Positions 34,411-45,500 of a stretch of DNA of 64,000 nucleotides are shown in pieces. The number at the start of each line of letters is the position of its first letter. Position 1 is the first letter of the stretch. The DNA is from Streptomyces puniciscabiei. Its GTDB lineage: Bacteria > Actinomycetota > Actinomycetes > Streptomycetales > Streptomycetaceae. The stretch covers positions 3,943,501 to 4,007,500 of the forward strand of contig NZ_VFNX01000001.1 in NCBI RefSeq assembly GCF_006715785.1, given 5' to 3'. The notes beneath the pieces were generated by a model. That model searched no databases. It saw only the letters and a program-made list of their open reading frames with translations, and was not told the DNA's origin. Made by a program: the position numbers and the translations under genes.

Positions 34411-35733
34411 ATGTCCACGATCATGCACATGCGTGGAATCCTCACTCCCTCGATCGGCGTCACCTGCGCCACGGCCCTCGCGCTCGCGCTGCCGGCCCTG
34501 CCCGCGACCGCCGCACCCGCACGACCGTCCGGGGCCGTCGCAGCCGTACGACCGTCAGAGGCCGTCGCAGCCGTACGACCGTCCGGGGCCGGTGTCCCGG
34601 GCAGCACCCGGTCGCTGCCCCTGGTCCCCCTCACCCAGGAGCGCGTCCTCGGCGCCGCCCCGGTGCAGGGCCTGTACCGGCCCGACGGTGAGCACTTCTC
34701 GCTGGTCGGGGTCGTCTGGGACGACCCGGACACCGAACTGCACGGCCACGTCCAGGTGCGCACCCGGACGGCGCGGTGGGGGAAGTGGTCCGGCTGGCAG
34801 GACGTCGAGACGCACAACGCCGACCACGGCGCCGACCCGGGGACGCCGGAACGGGCCGCGCGACGGGTGCGCGGAGCGACCGCACCGCTGTGGGTGGGCG
34901 CCTCGGAGGGAGTGGAGGTCCGGGTCCGCGCCGCCGCGCAGGGCGCGCGGGGCGGCCGTACGCTCCGGCCGCGGCCCCCGCTGCCGCCGGGCCTGCGCCT
35001 GGAACTCGTGGACCCCGGTGCCGAGGCGGGCGTCGCCGACCTCGGCGCCCTGGAGATCCCGGCGCTGGGCAGGCGGGCCACCGAGCGGGAACTCGCCCGT
35101 CTGCAGGGCCCGGTGCGGGCCAAGCCGTACATCGGGCCGCGCCCGCGGATCGTCACCCGGCGCGGCTGGGGCGCGGACGAGTCACTGCGCGTGGGCGGGC
35201 TCGTCTACACGAAGAAGGTCAAGGTGGCCTTCGTGCACCACACGGCCTCGGGCAACAACTACACCTGCGCGCAGGCCCCGTCCGTCATCCGCGGTATCTA
35301 CCGCTACCACGTCGACAGCATGGGCTGGCGGGACATCGGCTACAACTTCCTCGTCGACAAGTGCGGAACCATCTACGAGGGCCGGGCCGGCGGTGTGACG
35401 AAGGCGGTCCTCGGGGCGCACACCGCCGGCTTCAACAACAACAGCATGGGCATCGCCGTCATCGGCTCGTACGGGGCGACGAAGCCGCCCGGCGCCGCGG
35501 TGACGGCCGTCGCCCGGCTCACCGCGTGGAAGCTCGGCCTCTTCGGGGCCGATCCGCGTGGCAGGACATATCTCACGTCGGCCGGTGGCAACCTCTTTGC
35601 CAAAGGTAAGAACGTACGACTGAACGTGATCTCCGGCCATCGGGACGGATTCGCCACCGAGTGCCCCGGCAAGTGGCTCTATGCCAAGCTCGGTACGGCC
35701 CGTTCCAGCGCGGCGCGCTACCAGGGGCGCTGA
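34411..35733 (+). CDS. Secreted PGRP-type N-acetylmuramoyl-L-alanine amidase
   Basis: About 440 residues. The signal peptide ends near PATAAPA. A short stretch with three RPSxAVAAV-like repeats follows, then a beta-rich region (residues 70-210), then a C-terminal Amidase_2/PGRP domain. Zn ligands are visible in VAFVHHTASGN, GAHTAGFNNNS and TECPGKWLY (Cys). It should cleave the stem peptide from muramic acid. Starts at 34411, 34423 and 34429 are in frame. A TATACC box at 34404-34409 would favour one of the later two. It is encoded beside the LCP run, consistent with wall remodelling. Confidence 0.88.
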   Translation: MSTIMHMRGILTPSIGVTCATALALALPALPATAAPARPSGAVAAVRPSEAVAAVRPSGAGVPGSTRSLPLVPLTQERVLGAAPVQGLYRPDGEHFSLVGVVWDDPDTELHGHVQVRTRTARWGKWSGWQDVETHNADHGADPGTPERAARRVRGATAPLWVGASEGVEVRVRAAAQGARGGRTLRPRPPLPPGLRLELVDPGAEAGVADLGALEIPALGRRATERELARLQGPVRAKPYIGPRPRIVTRRGWGADESLRVGGLVYTKKVKVAFVHHTASGNNYTCAQAPSVIRGIYRYHVDSMGWRDIGYNFLVDKCGTIYEGRAGGVTKAVLGAHTAGFNNNSMGIAVIGSYGATKPPGAAVTAVARLTAWKLGLFGADPRGRTYLTSAGGNLFAKGKNVRLNVISGHRDGFATECPGKWLYAKLGTARSSAARYQGR

Positions 35734-35920
35734 GCCGGCGGGGGGTTGTGCGCTCAGCGTCGTCCTCGGGGGCGCGCCGCTCTCACACCGTTCTCTCACC
35801 GATCTCGTGGGAAACCGCGTGGTTGTCAAGGGCGCCGCCGCTACGGTCTGCATACACTGACCGGCCGAAACGAGTGAAACGAGTAGTTCGGCCGGTCCCG
35901 GCAGGAAGCAGAGACGACAG

Positions 35921-37003
35921 GTGACAGAAGCGATCCTCCTGGTCGGCGGCAAAGGCACCCGGCTGCGTCCGCTCACGGTGCACACGCCCAAGCCCATGGT
36001 CCCGGCCGCCGGGGTGCCGTTCCTCACGCACCAGCTGGCGCGCGCCAAAGCGGCGGGCGTGGACCACATCGTCCTCGCCACGAGCTATCTGGCCGAGGTC
36101 TTCGAGCCGTACTTCGGTGACGGCTCCTCCCTCGGTCTGCGCATCGAGTACGTGACGGAGGAGGAGCCGCTCGGCACGGGCGGTGCCATCCGCAACGTGG
36201 CCTCGCGTCTGCACTCCGGTCCTGACGACCCGGTGCTGATCTTCAACGGCGACATCCTGACGGGCCTGGACATCAGGGCGCTGGTGGACACGCACGAGTC
36301 GGCCGGGGCGGACGTGTCCCTGCACCTGACGAAGGTGACGGATCCGCGGGCCTACGGCCTGGTCCCCACGGACGAGAACGGCCGCGTCCTCGCCTTCCTG
36401 GAGAAGCCGCAGACGCCGGAGGAGATCGTCACCGACCAGATCAACGCGGGGGCATACGTCTTCCGCCGCTCGGTGATCGACACCATCCCGCTGGGCAGGC
36501 CGGTCTCGGTGGAACGCGAGACCTTCCCCGGCCTCCTGGCGGCCGGCGCCCATCTGCAGGGCATGGTCGACTCCACGTACTGGCTGGACCTCGGCACCCC
36601 GGCGGCGTTCGTCCGCGGCTCCGCCGACCTGGTCCTGGGCCGCGCCCCGTCCCCGGCGGTTCCCGGCCGCTGCGGCGACCGGCTGGTCCTGCCCACGGCG
36701 AGGGTGGCGCCGGACGCCAAGCTGGCCGGCGGCACGGTGGTCGGCGAGGGCGCGGTCGTGGCCGAGGGCGCGAGGGTCTTCGGCTCGACCGTCCTCCCCG
36801 GCGCCGTCATCGAGCCCGGCGCCGTCATCACCGACTCCCTCATCGGCACGGGGGCCCGCGTGGGCGAACGCACGGTCCTCACCGGCGCGGTCATCGGCGA
36901 CGGCGCGGTCATCGGCGCCGACAACGAGCTCCGCGAGGGAGTACGCGTGTGGTGCGACGCCCACATCCCGGCGGGCGCGGTGCGCTTCTCCTCGGACCAG
37001 TAG
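35921..37003 (+). CDS. manC: Mannose-1-phosphate guanylyltransferase (GDP-mannose pyrophosphorylase)
   Basis: 360 residues. The nucleotidyltransferase domain opens LLVGGKGTRLRPLTVHTPKPM, with FNGDILTG (metal-binding Asp) and the FLEKP motif. A left-handed beta-helix of hexapeptide repeats (VVGEGAVVAEGARVFGSTV) follows from about residue 250. It makes GDP-mannose from mannose-1-phosphate and GTP; the sugar specificity rests on the manB/manA genes in this window and on the mycobacterial gene order (Rv3264c). GTG start. Two GAAACGAGT repeats lie about 45 bases upstream. Confidence 0.85.
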   Translation: MTEAILLVGGKGTRLRPLTVHTPKPMVPAAGVPFLTHQLARAKAAGVDHIVLATSYLAEVFEPYFGDGSSLGLRIEYVTEEEPLGTGGAIRNVASRLHSGPDDPVLIFNGDILTGLDIRALVDTHESAGADVSLHLTKVTDPRAYGLVPTDENGRVLAFLEKPQTPEEIVTDQINAGAYVFRRSVIDTIPLGRPVSVERETFPGLLAAGAHLQGMVDSTYWLDLGTPAAFVRGSADLVLGRAPSPAVPGRCGDRLVLPTARVAPDAKLAGGTVVGEGAVVAEGARVFGSTVLPGAVIEPGAVITDSLIGTGARVGERTVLTGAVIGDGAVIGADNELREGVRVWCDAHIPAGAVRFSSDQ

Positions 37004-37609
37004 CGGCCGTTGGGGGGGCGCCTGTGGGGCTGCGCCCCAGACCCCCTGGTTCAGGAGCGGTCGGGTGGTCGGGCGGTCGGGCGGTCGGGCGGTCGGGCGG
37101 TTGGTGCGGTCGGGTGGTCCGGGTGGTCGGCTGGTCGGGTGGTCCGGGTGGTCGGCTGGTCCGGGTGGTCGGGTGGTCGGGTGATCCGGGCGGTAGCCGG
37201 GCGCGGGCGCGTGAGGGCTGATCGCGCAGTTCCCCGCGCCCCTGGGGAACCGCAGCACCGTCGGCGCCATGGCACCCCCACCCCTGCGGGCACGCCGTGC
37301 CGCTGCCGTTGTAGTTGCGGGCAGTCGTGCCGCTTGGCCGGCGCCCACCCGGCAGCGGCCATCGTGCCGTTGTAGTTGCGGGCAGTCGTGCCGCTTGGCC
37401 GGCGCCCACCCGGCAGCGGCCATCGTGCCGTTGTAGCTGCGGGCAGTCGTGCCGCTGGGGCGGCACGGGTGGGCGCAGCGGCACCCTGCGAGCGCGGGCA
37501 AGCGTGACCCACCCCCGAGCCGCGGCAGCTCCCCGCACTCCGTCGGCGCCGGCAAGTGAAACCCCCGTCGGCCGGCGGCAGCCCCCCGCAGCCCCCAGCT
37601 CAGGGCGCC
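37004..37609. repeat. Gene-free repeat island A: G-rich octamer run and 61-bp palindromic units
   Basis: Bases 37056-37196 are a degenerate run of GGTCGGGC/GGTCCGGG units. From 37305 a 61-bp unit beginning GCCGTTGTAGTTGCGGGCAG recurs at 37366 and again, altered, at 37427. Each contains arms GCCGCT...AGCGGC that can fold. The last copy runs into a 72-base segment (37433-37504) repeated with two mismatches at 47912-47983. No gene is supported. The region lies between manC and the convergent DNA glycosylase. Confidence 0.8.
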
Positions 37610-38632
37610 TCACAGCAGCCCGATGTCCACCCGAGGCATCTTCGGCGCCCGGCGCGCAGGCACGTTCCCGCTCAGCAGGATCAACCGCGCGGCACGGTGC
37701 CGCTGCCCGGCATACGGCTCCAGCAGGCGGAGCATCGCCGCGTCGTCGGCATGCCGGTCCCCTGCCAACGCCCACCCCACGATCCCCGGCAGATGCAGGT
37801 CCCCGACCGTCACCGCATCCGCCGCCCCATGACTGCGCTGCACCACCTCCGCCGACGTCCACGGACCGATTCCCGGCACGACCTCCAACCGCGCCTGCGC
37901 CTCGGCCGCCGGCATCGTCACCGCCTGCTCCAGCCGCGCGGCGACCCGTACGGCCCGCAGAATCGTCGACGCCCGCTTGTCGTCCACCCCGGCCCGGTGC
38001 CACTCCCAGGAGGGAATCAACGCCCAGGTCCGCGGCGCCGGCATCACGAACATCGGCCGCTGAGCGGCCCCCGCCGGTCCCGGCGCGCGCTCACCGAACC
38101 TGCGCACGAGCAAGCGCCACGCCCGGTACGCCTCATCCGTCGTGACCTTCTGCTCCAGCACCGAGGGGATCAAGGACTCCAGCACCAGTCCGGTCCGCGT
38201 CAGCCGCAGGCCCGGGCGCCGATGCCGGGCCAGGGCCACGACCCGGTGCCGCGGCACGAACGCCTCCGGGTCGTCGGCCGCGCCGAGCCACTCGGGCAGC
38301 CGGTCCAGCAGCCACTCCGCCCCCGGCCCCCAGGCCTCGCCGAGCACCTCACCGCCGTACGCCCGCACCCGCAAGGTGCCGGGCCCGGCGGGCGTACGGC
38401 TGGCCCGCCAGACGGATCCGTCCGCAGTGGCCCGGAAGGTGGGGTCGGCGGGCCCGCGCCGCAGCGGTCCGAGCACCAGCCCGAGATCGAGCGGCCCCTC
38501 GGGCACCCACCGCCGCACCCGCGCCGGAGCCGGGGCCTGCCGCGGTATCCCGGCAGCGGCGCCCGCGGGCACGCCGGCATGGCCACCGCGCACGGTCGTA
38601 CGCGTGGGGCGCTGAGCGAAACGTCCTGCCAC
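37610..38632 (-). CDS. AlkA-like DNA-3-methyladenine glycosylase
   Basis: 340 residues, GTG start. The helix-hairpin-helix glycosylase region is clear: LIPSVLEQKVTTDEAYRAW, then LEVVPGIGPWTSAEVVQRS, then DAVTVGDLHLPG, where the Asp of VGD is the expected catalytic residue. It excises alkylated purines for base-excision repair. The N-terminal third is a divergent AlkA_N-like domain. Fairly long gene-free repeats follow it. The neighbouring genes do not suggest an adaptive-response operon. Confidence 0.85.
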   Translation of the reverse strand: MAGRFAQRPTRTTVRGGHAGVPAGAAAGIPRQAPAPARVRRWVPEGPLDLGLVLGPLRRGPADPTFRATADGSVWRASRTPAGPGTLRVRAYGGEVLGEAWGPGAEWLLDRLPEWLGAADDPEAFVPRHRVVALARHRRPGLRLTRTGLVLESLIPSVLEQKVTTDEAYRAWRLLVRRFGERAPGPAGAAQRPMFVMPAPRTWALIPSWEWHRAGVDDKRASTILRAVRVAARLEQAVTMPAAEAQARLEVVPGIGPWTSAEVVQRSHGAADAVTVGDLHLPGIVGWALAGDRHADDAAMLRLLEPYAGQRHRAARLILLSGNVPARRAPKMPRVDIGLL

Positions 38633-38718
38633 GTGAGGTCCTAGGGGAGCCGGTGCCGTCCTTCGAGACTAGGCGGTCGTACGAGCGCTACGGCCGCGTA
38701 CGCCGAACTCGGCGCGAC

Positions 38719-40026
38719 TCACCGCACCGCTATGAACGCCCCGGCGTCCCGCTCCGGCCGCGGTCTCGGCTCCTCGGCCGGATGGCCGACCGCCACCGCG
38801 CCCATCGGCTCCCAGTCGGCGGGCAGGCCGAGGACCTCGCGCACCACGTCCCGGCAGAACATCGTGGACGACACCCACGCCGAGCCCAGCCGCTCGCCGG
38901 CCAGGGCGACCAGCAGGTTCTGCACGCCCGCGCCCGTCGCGACGACGAACATCTCCCGCTCGGCGCCGTCCCGCCGCGCGTCCCCGTAGTGGTGCGAGCC
39001 GTCCATGACCAGGCAGGGCACGACCAGATACGGCGCGTTGCGCAGCACGTCCCCGCGGCGGATCCGCCTGGCGATGGACTCCTCGCTCCTGCCGTCCCGC
39101 CGCAGGTCGGCGATCCAGGCGTCCCGCATCGCGTCCAGCAGCCGGGTCCGGGACTCCGCCGACTCCAGCAGCACGAACCGCCAGGGTGTGGTGTGGTGCG
39201 GGGCCGGTGCGGTGATCGCCGCCGCCACCGCGCGCCGTACCGCGCCGGGGTCCACCGGCTCGTCGGTGAACGCCCGGACCGTACGCCGCTGGGTCACCGC
39301 CTCCCGGACCGCCTCGGACGTGCCCAGCCGGAACATGTCGTCCCGCGCGCCGCGCACCAGCGCCCGCGCGCCCTCGCCGTCCTCCGGGGCCAGCACATGC
39401 GGCAGGCCGCGCAGCACCGCGACGGGCCGCCCCTCCGCCTTGCCCTTGACCAGGTCGCCGGCGGCGGCCAGTTCGTCCGCCGTGGCGACGACGGTCGCGC
39501 TGAGCGGATTGCCGTACGCGTCCGTGCCCCCACGCAGGTCGTCCAGCACCCGCACCCCGGCCGCGCCGATCGCCACGTCCGTGAGCCCCGCGCGCCAGGG
39601 CCGCCCGAAGGTGTCGGTGATGACCACACCGACGTCGACGCCGAGGGCGTCGCGCAGGCCCGCGCGGATCGCGCGCGCGGACGCGTCCGGGTCCTCGGGG
39701 AGCAACAGCACGGTGCCGGCGGGGGTGTTGGAGGCGTCGACCCCGGCGGCGGCCATCACCAGACCCTGCCGGTTCTCCACGATCCTGAGGGTGCCGCGCC
39801 GGGCCACGACCCGGACCGTCTCGGCGTCGATGGCCGCCTCCCGGTCGGCCGCCCGCACGACGCGGCCCTCCGCCTTGGAGACGATCTTGGAGGTGACGAG
39901 CAGCACGTCCCCGTCGGCCAGGCCCGGCTCCGCCGCGGCGATCAGCTTGGCGAGGTCGTCGCCCGGCCGCACCTCGGGGATGCCCGACAGGGCCCGTACG
40001 GTGAACTCCGGGCGCTCCTCGCTCAC
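38719..40026 (-). CDS. fbiB: Coenzyme F420:L-glutamate ligase / dehydro-F420 reductase (FbiB)
   Basis: 435 residues and two domains. The N-terminal CofE-like ligase has [16 protein letters not shown] and [21 protein letters not shown]. The C-terminal nitroreductase-fold FMN domain starts near residue 250 ([15 protein letters not shown]) and ends [18 protein letters not shown]. It adds glutamates to F420-0 and reduces the dehydro precursor. The GTG at 40026 overlaps the fbiA stop, so the two are translated together. This two-domain form is typical of actinobacteria. Confidence 0.95.
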   Translation of the reverse strand: MSEERPEFTVRALSGIPEVRPGDDLAKLIAAAEPGLADGDVLLVTSKIVSKAEGRVVRAADREAAIDAETVRVVARRGTLRIVENRQGLVMAAAGVDASNTPAGTVLLLPEDPDASARAIRAGLRDALGVDVGVVITDTFGRPWRAGLTDVAIGAAGVRVLDDLRGGTDAYGNPLSATVVATADELAAAGDLVKGKAEGRPVAVLRGLPHVLAPEDGEGARALVRGARDDMFRLGTSEAVREAVTQRRTVRAFTDEPVDPGAVRRAVAAAITAPAPHHTTPWRFVLLESAESRTRLLDAMRDAWIADLRRDGRSEESIARRIRRGDVLRNAPYLVVPCLVMDGSHHYGDARRDGAEREMFVVATGAGVQNLLVALAGERLGSAWVSSTMFCRDVVREVLGLPADWEPMGAVAVGHPAEEPRPRPERDAGAFIAVR

Positions 40027-40982
40027 GCTCCCCGCACCCCCTCGGCCAGCGCCAGCGCCTCCCGCGCCATCTGCGCGGCCGCGTCGACGTCGGTCATCAT
40101 CAGCGGTACGGCCCGGCAGCGGATGCCGTCCGCCTCGACCCGCTCGACCGCGGCCGCGTCCACCGTGTCGACCAGCCAGCCGTCCAGCAGGCCGGAGCCG
40201 TAGTGCTCCGCGACCGCGGCGGCCGTGGACTCCACGCCCACCGCGGCGAGCACCTTGTCGGCCATGCCGCGCACCGGCGCGTCCCCGACGATGGGGGACA
40301 GGCCGATCACGGGCACGCCCGCGTCCGCGATCGCCTCCCGGATGCCGGGCACGGCGAGGATGGTGCCGATGGACACGACCGGGTTGGAGGGCGGGAAGAG
40401 GATGACGTCCGCCTGGGCAATGGCTTCCAGCACACCGGGCGCCGGCTTGGCCTGCTCGGCGCCGACCGGCACGACCGCCTGGGCCGGGACGGAGGCGCGC
40501 AGCCGTACCCAGTACTCCTGGAAGTGGACCGCCTTGCGCTCGCCGTCGACCTCCACGGCCACATGGGTCTCCACGCGGTCGTCGGTCATCGGGATCAGCT
40601 TCACGCCCGGCCTCCACCGGTCGCACAGCGCCTCGGTGACGGCGCTGAGCGGATAGCCCGCGCCGAGCATCTGCGTCCGCACGATGTGCGTGGCGAAGTC
40701 CCGGTCGCCGAGGCCGAACCACTCCGGCCCGACGCCGTAGGCCGCCAGCTCCTCCTTGAGGTGGAAGGTCTCGTCGGACCGCCCCCAGCCCTGTTCCTCG
40801 TTGATGCCGCCGCCCAGCGTGTACATCACCGTGTCCAGGTCCGGGCAGACCTTCAGCCCGAAGAGGTGGATGTCGTCGCCGGTGTTGCCGATCACCGTGA
40901 CGTCCGCGTCCGGCACGGCCCGTTTCAGACCGCGCAGGAACCGGGCACCACCGATGCCGCCTGCCAGAACCACAATGCGCAT
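40023..40982 (-). CDS. fbiA: 2-phospho-L-lactate/phosphoenolpyruvyl transferase (CofD/FbiA)
   Basis: 319 residues. The N-terminal [55 protein letters not shown] and [14 protein letters not shown] are CofD signatures. It transfers the phospholactate or PEP moiety to Fo in F420 synthesis. I chose the ATG at 40982, preceded by GGGG, over the longer frame because MRIVVLAGG is the family N-terminus. It is first of the fbiA-fbiB pair, divergent in order from whiB as in Mycobacterium (Rv3261-Rv3262 beside Rv3260c). Confidence 0.95.
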   Translation of the reverse strand: MRIVVLAGGIGGARFLRGLKRAVPDADVTVIGNTGDDIHLFGLKVCPDLDTVMYTLGGGINEEQGWGRSDETFHLKEELAAYGVGPEWFGLGDRDFATHIVRTQMLGAGYPLSAVTEALCDRWRPGVKLIPMTDDRVETHVAVEVDGERKAVHFQEYWVRLRASVPAQAVVPVGAEQAKPAPGVLEAIAQADVILFPPSNPVVSIGTILAVPGIREAIADAGVPVIGLSPIVGDAPVRGMADKVLAAVGVESTAAAVAEHYGSGLLDGWLVDTVDAAAVERVEADGIRCRAVPLMMTDVDAAAQMAREALALAEGVRGA

Positions 40983-41016
40983 GGCCCCAAGTCTTGCAGG
41001 CGGGTACGACAACGCG

Positions 41017-41511
41017 TCAGGCAGTCACCGGACGAGCCTCGCAGTGCGGTGCGGTGTGCATGGGCATCTCGGTCAGGCCCGGGTAGTAGACGTGCAGGCT
41101 GACCGCCGGCTCCAGCGCGTCGTTGACGACCTCGTGGACGTAGCCCGGCGCGAACACCCGTTGCGCGCCCGCGGCCAACGCGCGCGTGCCGCGCTCGGTG
41201 CGCTCGGTCAGCGCCCCCTCCAGGACGGTGAGGACACCGGAGGAGCGGCCGTGGTCGTGCAGCCCGCTGCCCTGCCCCGGCACCCAGCTCAGCAGCCACA
41301 CCTCGTAGCCGGGGCCGGTGCGCAGCCGGTGGTACCAGCGGGTCGTCGCGTCGTAGCGGACGAGGTGCGCCCACTGGGAGCGGTCGGCGGCGATCGCGCG
41401 GGCGAGGCCCACGAACTCGGCGACGGTGGCCGGGTGCTCGCGCGGCGGCTGGAGCAGGTGCAGGACTTCGAGGATGTCGCCGGCGATCTGGAGGTCGTTG
41501 TCGCTGTTCAT
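41017..41511 (-). CDS. Cysteine dioxygenase-family cupin
   Basis: 164 residues of the type I cysteine dioxygenase family. The iron-binding cupin motif HDHGRSSGVLTVLEG and the later His in GYVHEVVN supply a three-His site, and VRYDATTRWYHRL is a conserved substrate region. It should oxidise cysteine to cysteine sulfinate. It is encoded just upstream of fbiA on the same strand (34 bases), possibly co-transcribed. There is no obvious functional link to F420. Confidence 0.88.
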   Translation of the reverse strand: MNSDNDLQIAGDILEVLHLLQPPREHPATVAEFVGLARAIAADRSQWAHLVRYDATTRWYHRLRTGPGYEVWLLSWVPGQGSGLHDHGRSSGVLTVLEGALTERTERGTRALAAGAQRVFAPGYVHEVVNDALEPAVSLHVYYPGLTEMPMHTAPHCEARPVTA

Positions 41512-42140
41512 GGGTGCGGTGGTTCCTCGGTGAGAGAGGGCCGGAGGGAAGGACCGGAGGGGAGGGAGAAACGAAAGAGCCGGTCCCGGGGGACACGGCC
41601 TGCAGCTGGAGCGGGGTGTGGCTCAACAGCTGGAACAGCGACAACAGCTACAGCGGGACCGGGCAGCACCGAGGGACCCGGCGGTGCGGGTCGAGGTGAG
41701 TGCCAAGTTCGCGAGCATGCCCAATAGGACATCGGTTCACACCCGCAGTGTCAACTCGGCGCCCGGCATGTGGGACAGGTTTCACCTCTTCCGGTTCATC
41801 CCCGAGGTGAAAGGTTTGCTCACCGGGATGCCGGGACACATGGGGCACATCCAGGCGCTCAAGCCTCGCGGAACGCGATCGAACGCCAGGGCGTCCTTCT
41901 TCGTATAGATGTCCGTACGGGGATCCGGCGCCCCTCCGGGCCCTCGTCTGCGTGTCACGGTTTATGGCGATTTGAACACTTTCCGCATGGGCTTGGTTCC
42001 GCAGAGTGAATAACGGGCTCAATAGCAGATCTCGGCTTGACTCGCCCGGAGCAGCACACTTGTAATTTCACTCGTGTCGTTCAGCCGAAATCGGTAACGG
42101 CAACGCACACGGGGACGCGAAAGACAGACGAGGGGCGCAC
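41512..42140. promoter_or_regulatory. 629-bp regulatory region with whiB promoter
   Basis: No gene is supported; short frames on both strands lack codon bias or ribosome sites. A good promoter for whiB is TTGACT (42037-42042), 18 bases, TGTAAT (42061-42066). Around it, GAGTGAA (42004-42010) and TTCACTC (42067-42073) form a widely spaced inverted pair reminiscent of AGTGA/TCAC half-sites bound by BldD. GAGGGG precedes the whiB ATG. Bases 41620-41690 hold a CAG/CTG-rich low-complexity patch. Long upstream space is usual for whiB, which has several developmental inputs. Confidence 0.55.
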
Positions 42141-42404
42141 ATGACCGAGCTGGTGCAGCAACTGCTGGTCGACGACGCGGACGAGGAACTCGGCTGGCAG
42201 GAGCGCGCGCTGTGCGCCCAGACCGACCCCGAGTCCTTCTTCCCCGAGAAGGGCGGCTCCACCAGAGAGGCGAAGAAGGTCTGCCTCGCCTGTGAGGTCC
42301 GCTCCGAGTGCCTCGAGTACGCCCTCGCCAACGACGAGCGCTTCGGCATCTGGGGCGGCCTGTCCGAGCGGGAGCGCCGCCGGCTGAAGAAGGCGGCCGT
42401 CTGA
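42141..42404 (+). CDS. whiB: WhiB developmental iron-sulfur regulator
   Basis: 87 residues. Four Cys bind the 4Fe-4S cluster: RALCAQTD, then VCLACEVRSEC (CxxCxxxxxC). GIWGGLSERERRRLKK is the conserved G(I/V)WGG turn and basic DNA-contact tail. From memory the sequence looks the same as S. coelicolor WhiB, needed with WhiA for sporulation septation. It is monocistronic with a long upstream regulatory region. Its orthologue WhmD/WhiB2 sits beside fbiA-fbiB in mycobacteria, as here. Confidence 0.97.
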   Translation: MTELVQQLLVDDADEELGWQERALCAQTDPESFFPEKGGSTREAKKVCLACEVRSECLEYALANDERFGIWGGLSERERRRLKKAAV

Positions 42405-42597
42405 CCGCGTACACGCACGCACATTCCTGCCAAAACAGCACGAACGGCCCGTGGCCGGTGGGTTATCCACAGGCGGCGGGCCGTCGTCATGGTCAGCCGA
42501 TAGTGTGGTCGCTCGTCCGAGACGCCCCGCTGTCCCCTCGGCTCCCGAGAGGGCGCGGGCGTCCACCGCAGTCCATCGAACCGGGGCCCGTACCTCG

Positions 42598-45500
42598 ATG
42601 TCCGTGCACAGCCATACGGCAGCCCAAGCCGGCGCCGCCACACCTGAGTTCCCGCGCCACGTGGTGACCGCGGTCCTCGTCTCCCACGACGGCGCCCGCT
42701 GGCTGCCCGACGCCCTCGCCGGGCTCCTCGCCCAGGAGCGCCCCGTCCAGCACGCGGTCGCGGCCGACACCGGCAGCGCGGACGACTCCGCCCGGCTGCT
42801 CGCCGACGCCCTCGGCGACGCCAACGTGCTGCACCTGGCCCGCCGCACCGGCTTCGGCCAGGCCGTCGAGGAGGCGAGCCGCACCGCCCCGGTCCTCACC
42901 CCCGAAGAGCTGCCGTACCTCAAGCGCCCCAGCGGCTGGGACCCCGTCACGCGCACCTGGCGCGACGACGCCTACGACCTGCCCGAACTGCCGCACGGCG
43001 AACCCGTCCAGTGGCTCTGGCTGCTGCACGACGACTGCGCCCCCGAACCCGACGCCCTCGCCGAACTGCTGCGTGTCGTCGACAACGAACTCGAACTGGG
43101 CCGCGACGACGTGGCGGTCGTCGGCCCCAAGCTGCGCGGCTGGTACGACCGCCGGCAACTGCTGGAGGTCGGCGTCTCCATCGCCAACTCCGGCCGCCGC
43201 TGGACCGGCCTGGACCGCCGCGAACAGGACCAGGGCCAGCACGACCACGTGCGCACCGTGCTGTCCGTCTCCACCGCCGGCATGCTCATCCGCCGCGACG
43301 TCTTCGAACAACTCGGCGGCTTCGACCGCCGGCTGCCCCTGATGCGCGACGACGTCGACCTGTGCTGGCGCGCCCACACCGCCGGCCACCGCGTCCTGAT
43401 CGCCCCGGACGCCGTCGTGCGGCACGCCGAGGCCGCCTCCCGCGAGCGGCGCACCGTCGACTGCGTGGGCCGCACCGCCGCCTCCCCGCACAAGGTCGAC
43501 AAGGCGGGCGCCGTCTACACCCTGCTCGTCAACACCCGTGGCGCCGCGCTCCCCTGGGCGTTCGTGCGGCTCGTCTTCGGCACGCTCCTGCGGACCGTCG
43601 CCTATCTCGTCGGCAAGGTGCCCGGCCAGGCCGTCGACGAGATCCGCGGCCTCCTGGGCGTCCTGCTGCGGCCCGAGCGGATCATCGCCGGCCGTCGCCG
43701 CCGCGGACCCGCGCGGATCGACAAGGCCGAGCTCCGCCGGCTCTTCCCGCCGCCCGGCGCCACCGTCCGGGCCACCGTGGAACAGCTCGCCGCCAACTTC
43801 ACCAGCGGAACCGACGACACCTTCCGGGCCGGCCGGCACGGCGGCGCCGTGGAGTCCGGGCCCGGCGGCGACGACGCCGACTTCCTGGAGGTCGAGCAGT
43901 TCGCCCGGCTCAAGCGGATCGCCCGCAACCCCGGCCCCGTGCTCTTCCTCGCCCTGCTGCTCATGTCCCTGGTCGCCTGCCGGGCCCTGCTCGGCGGCGG
44001 CGCGCTCGCGGGCGGCGCCCTGCTGCCCGCCCCGGCCGGCGCCGGCGAGCTGTGGTCCCGCTTCGCCGACAGCTGGCACCCGGTGGGCGCGGGCGGCACC
44101 CCGTCCGCCCCGCCCTACCTCGCGATCCTCGCGACCCTCGCCACGCTCCTGTTCGGCTCCACCGGACTCGCCGTCACCGTCCTGCTGGTGGCTTCGGTAC
44201 CGCTCGCCGGATTCACCGCCTATTTCGCCTCCCGGCCCCTCGTCACCTCCCGCCTGCTGCGCGCCTGGGCGGCCGTCGTCTACGCCTTCCTGCCCGCCAC
44301 GACCGGCGCCCTGGCCGGCGGCCGCATCGGCACCGCCGTCCTCGCCGTGCTGCTGCCGCTCATCGCACGCGCGGGTGTCGCCGCGAGCGGCCTCGCGAAC
44401 CGCTCCGGCGCACGCGGCAGTTGGCGCGCCACCTGGGCGTACGCGCTGCTGCTGACCATCACCACCGCCTTCACCCCGATCGTCTGGCCGATCGCGCTGC
44501 TCCTCGGCATCGGCGTGCTCGTCCTGCGCCGCGGTGACCTCGTCGCCCACGCCCTGCGCTTCCTCGCCCAGCTCGGCACCCCGCTGCTGGTCCTCGCCCC
44601 CTGGTCGCTGACCCTGCTCCCAACCGGTTTCTTCAAGGAAGCCGGCCTGGCCTACGGCACCTCGTCCGCCTCCGCGCTCGACCTGCTCGGCGCCAGCCCC
44701 GGCGGCCCCGGCACCGTGCACGGCCTGATGCTCCTCGGCATCGTCCTCGCCGCCCTCGCCGCACTCCTGCGCTCCGAGCGGCAGCTCGGCATCCGCACCG
44801 CCTGGGCCGTCGCCCTGGCCGGCCTCGTCTTCGCCGCCCTGTCCAACAGGTCCGCCTGGGCCGGACCGGCCACCCTCGTCTACGGCATCGCCCTGCTGGC
44901 CGCCGCCGCCCTGGGCGCCGACGGCGCACGCGCGCGTGTGGCCGAGCAGAGCTTCGGCTGGCGCCAGCCGGTCGCCGCCCTGATCGCCTTCGCCTGCGCC
45001 GCGGGCCCGCTGCTCGTCGCCGCCGGCTGGATGATCCGCGGCGCCGACGGCCCCCTGGAGCGCCGCGACCCCACCCAGGTGCCCGCGTTCGTCGCCGAGG
45101 ACTCCACCACCGGCGACCGGGCCCGCACCCTGATCCTGGACAGCGACTCCCCCGCGCGCGTGCGCTACAGCCTGGTCCGCGGCTCCGGCGCCCGCATGGG
45201 CGACGCCGAGATCAGCGCCGCCGACGGCCAGAACACCCGGCTGGACAAGGTCGTCGCCAACCTCGTCGCCGGCTCCGGCGCCGACCAGGCGGACGAACTC
45301 GGCGGCTTCGCCGTGCGCTACGTCCTCGTCCACAAGGGCGCGCCCCGCGACATCACCCGCGTCCTCGACACCACCCCCGGTCTGACCCGGCTCAGCCAGC
45401 AGAACGGCGGCGCCCTGTACCGCGTCGACCAGGAGGTCTCCCGCGCCGCGATCGTGCCCGCCGGCGGATCGGGCACGGCCCAGCCGGTCACCGCCGGACC

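Noticed and set aside
37056..37196. Origin or iteron-like element in the GGTCGGGC octamer run
   Set aside because: The units are irregular and there is no replication gene, AT-rich unwinding region or DnaA box nearby; it reads as simple-sequence drift.
41508..41732. Small minus-strand peptide gene (MSYWACSRTW...) upstream of cysteine dioxygenase
   Set aside because: No ribosome site, no codon bias and no recognisable leader-peptide or precursor features; it overlaps the dioxygenase start region.
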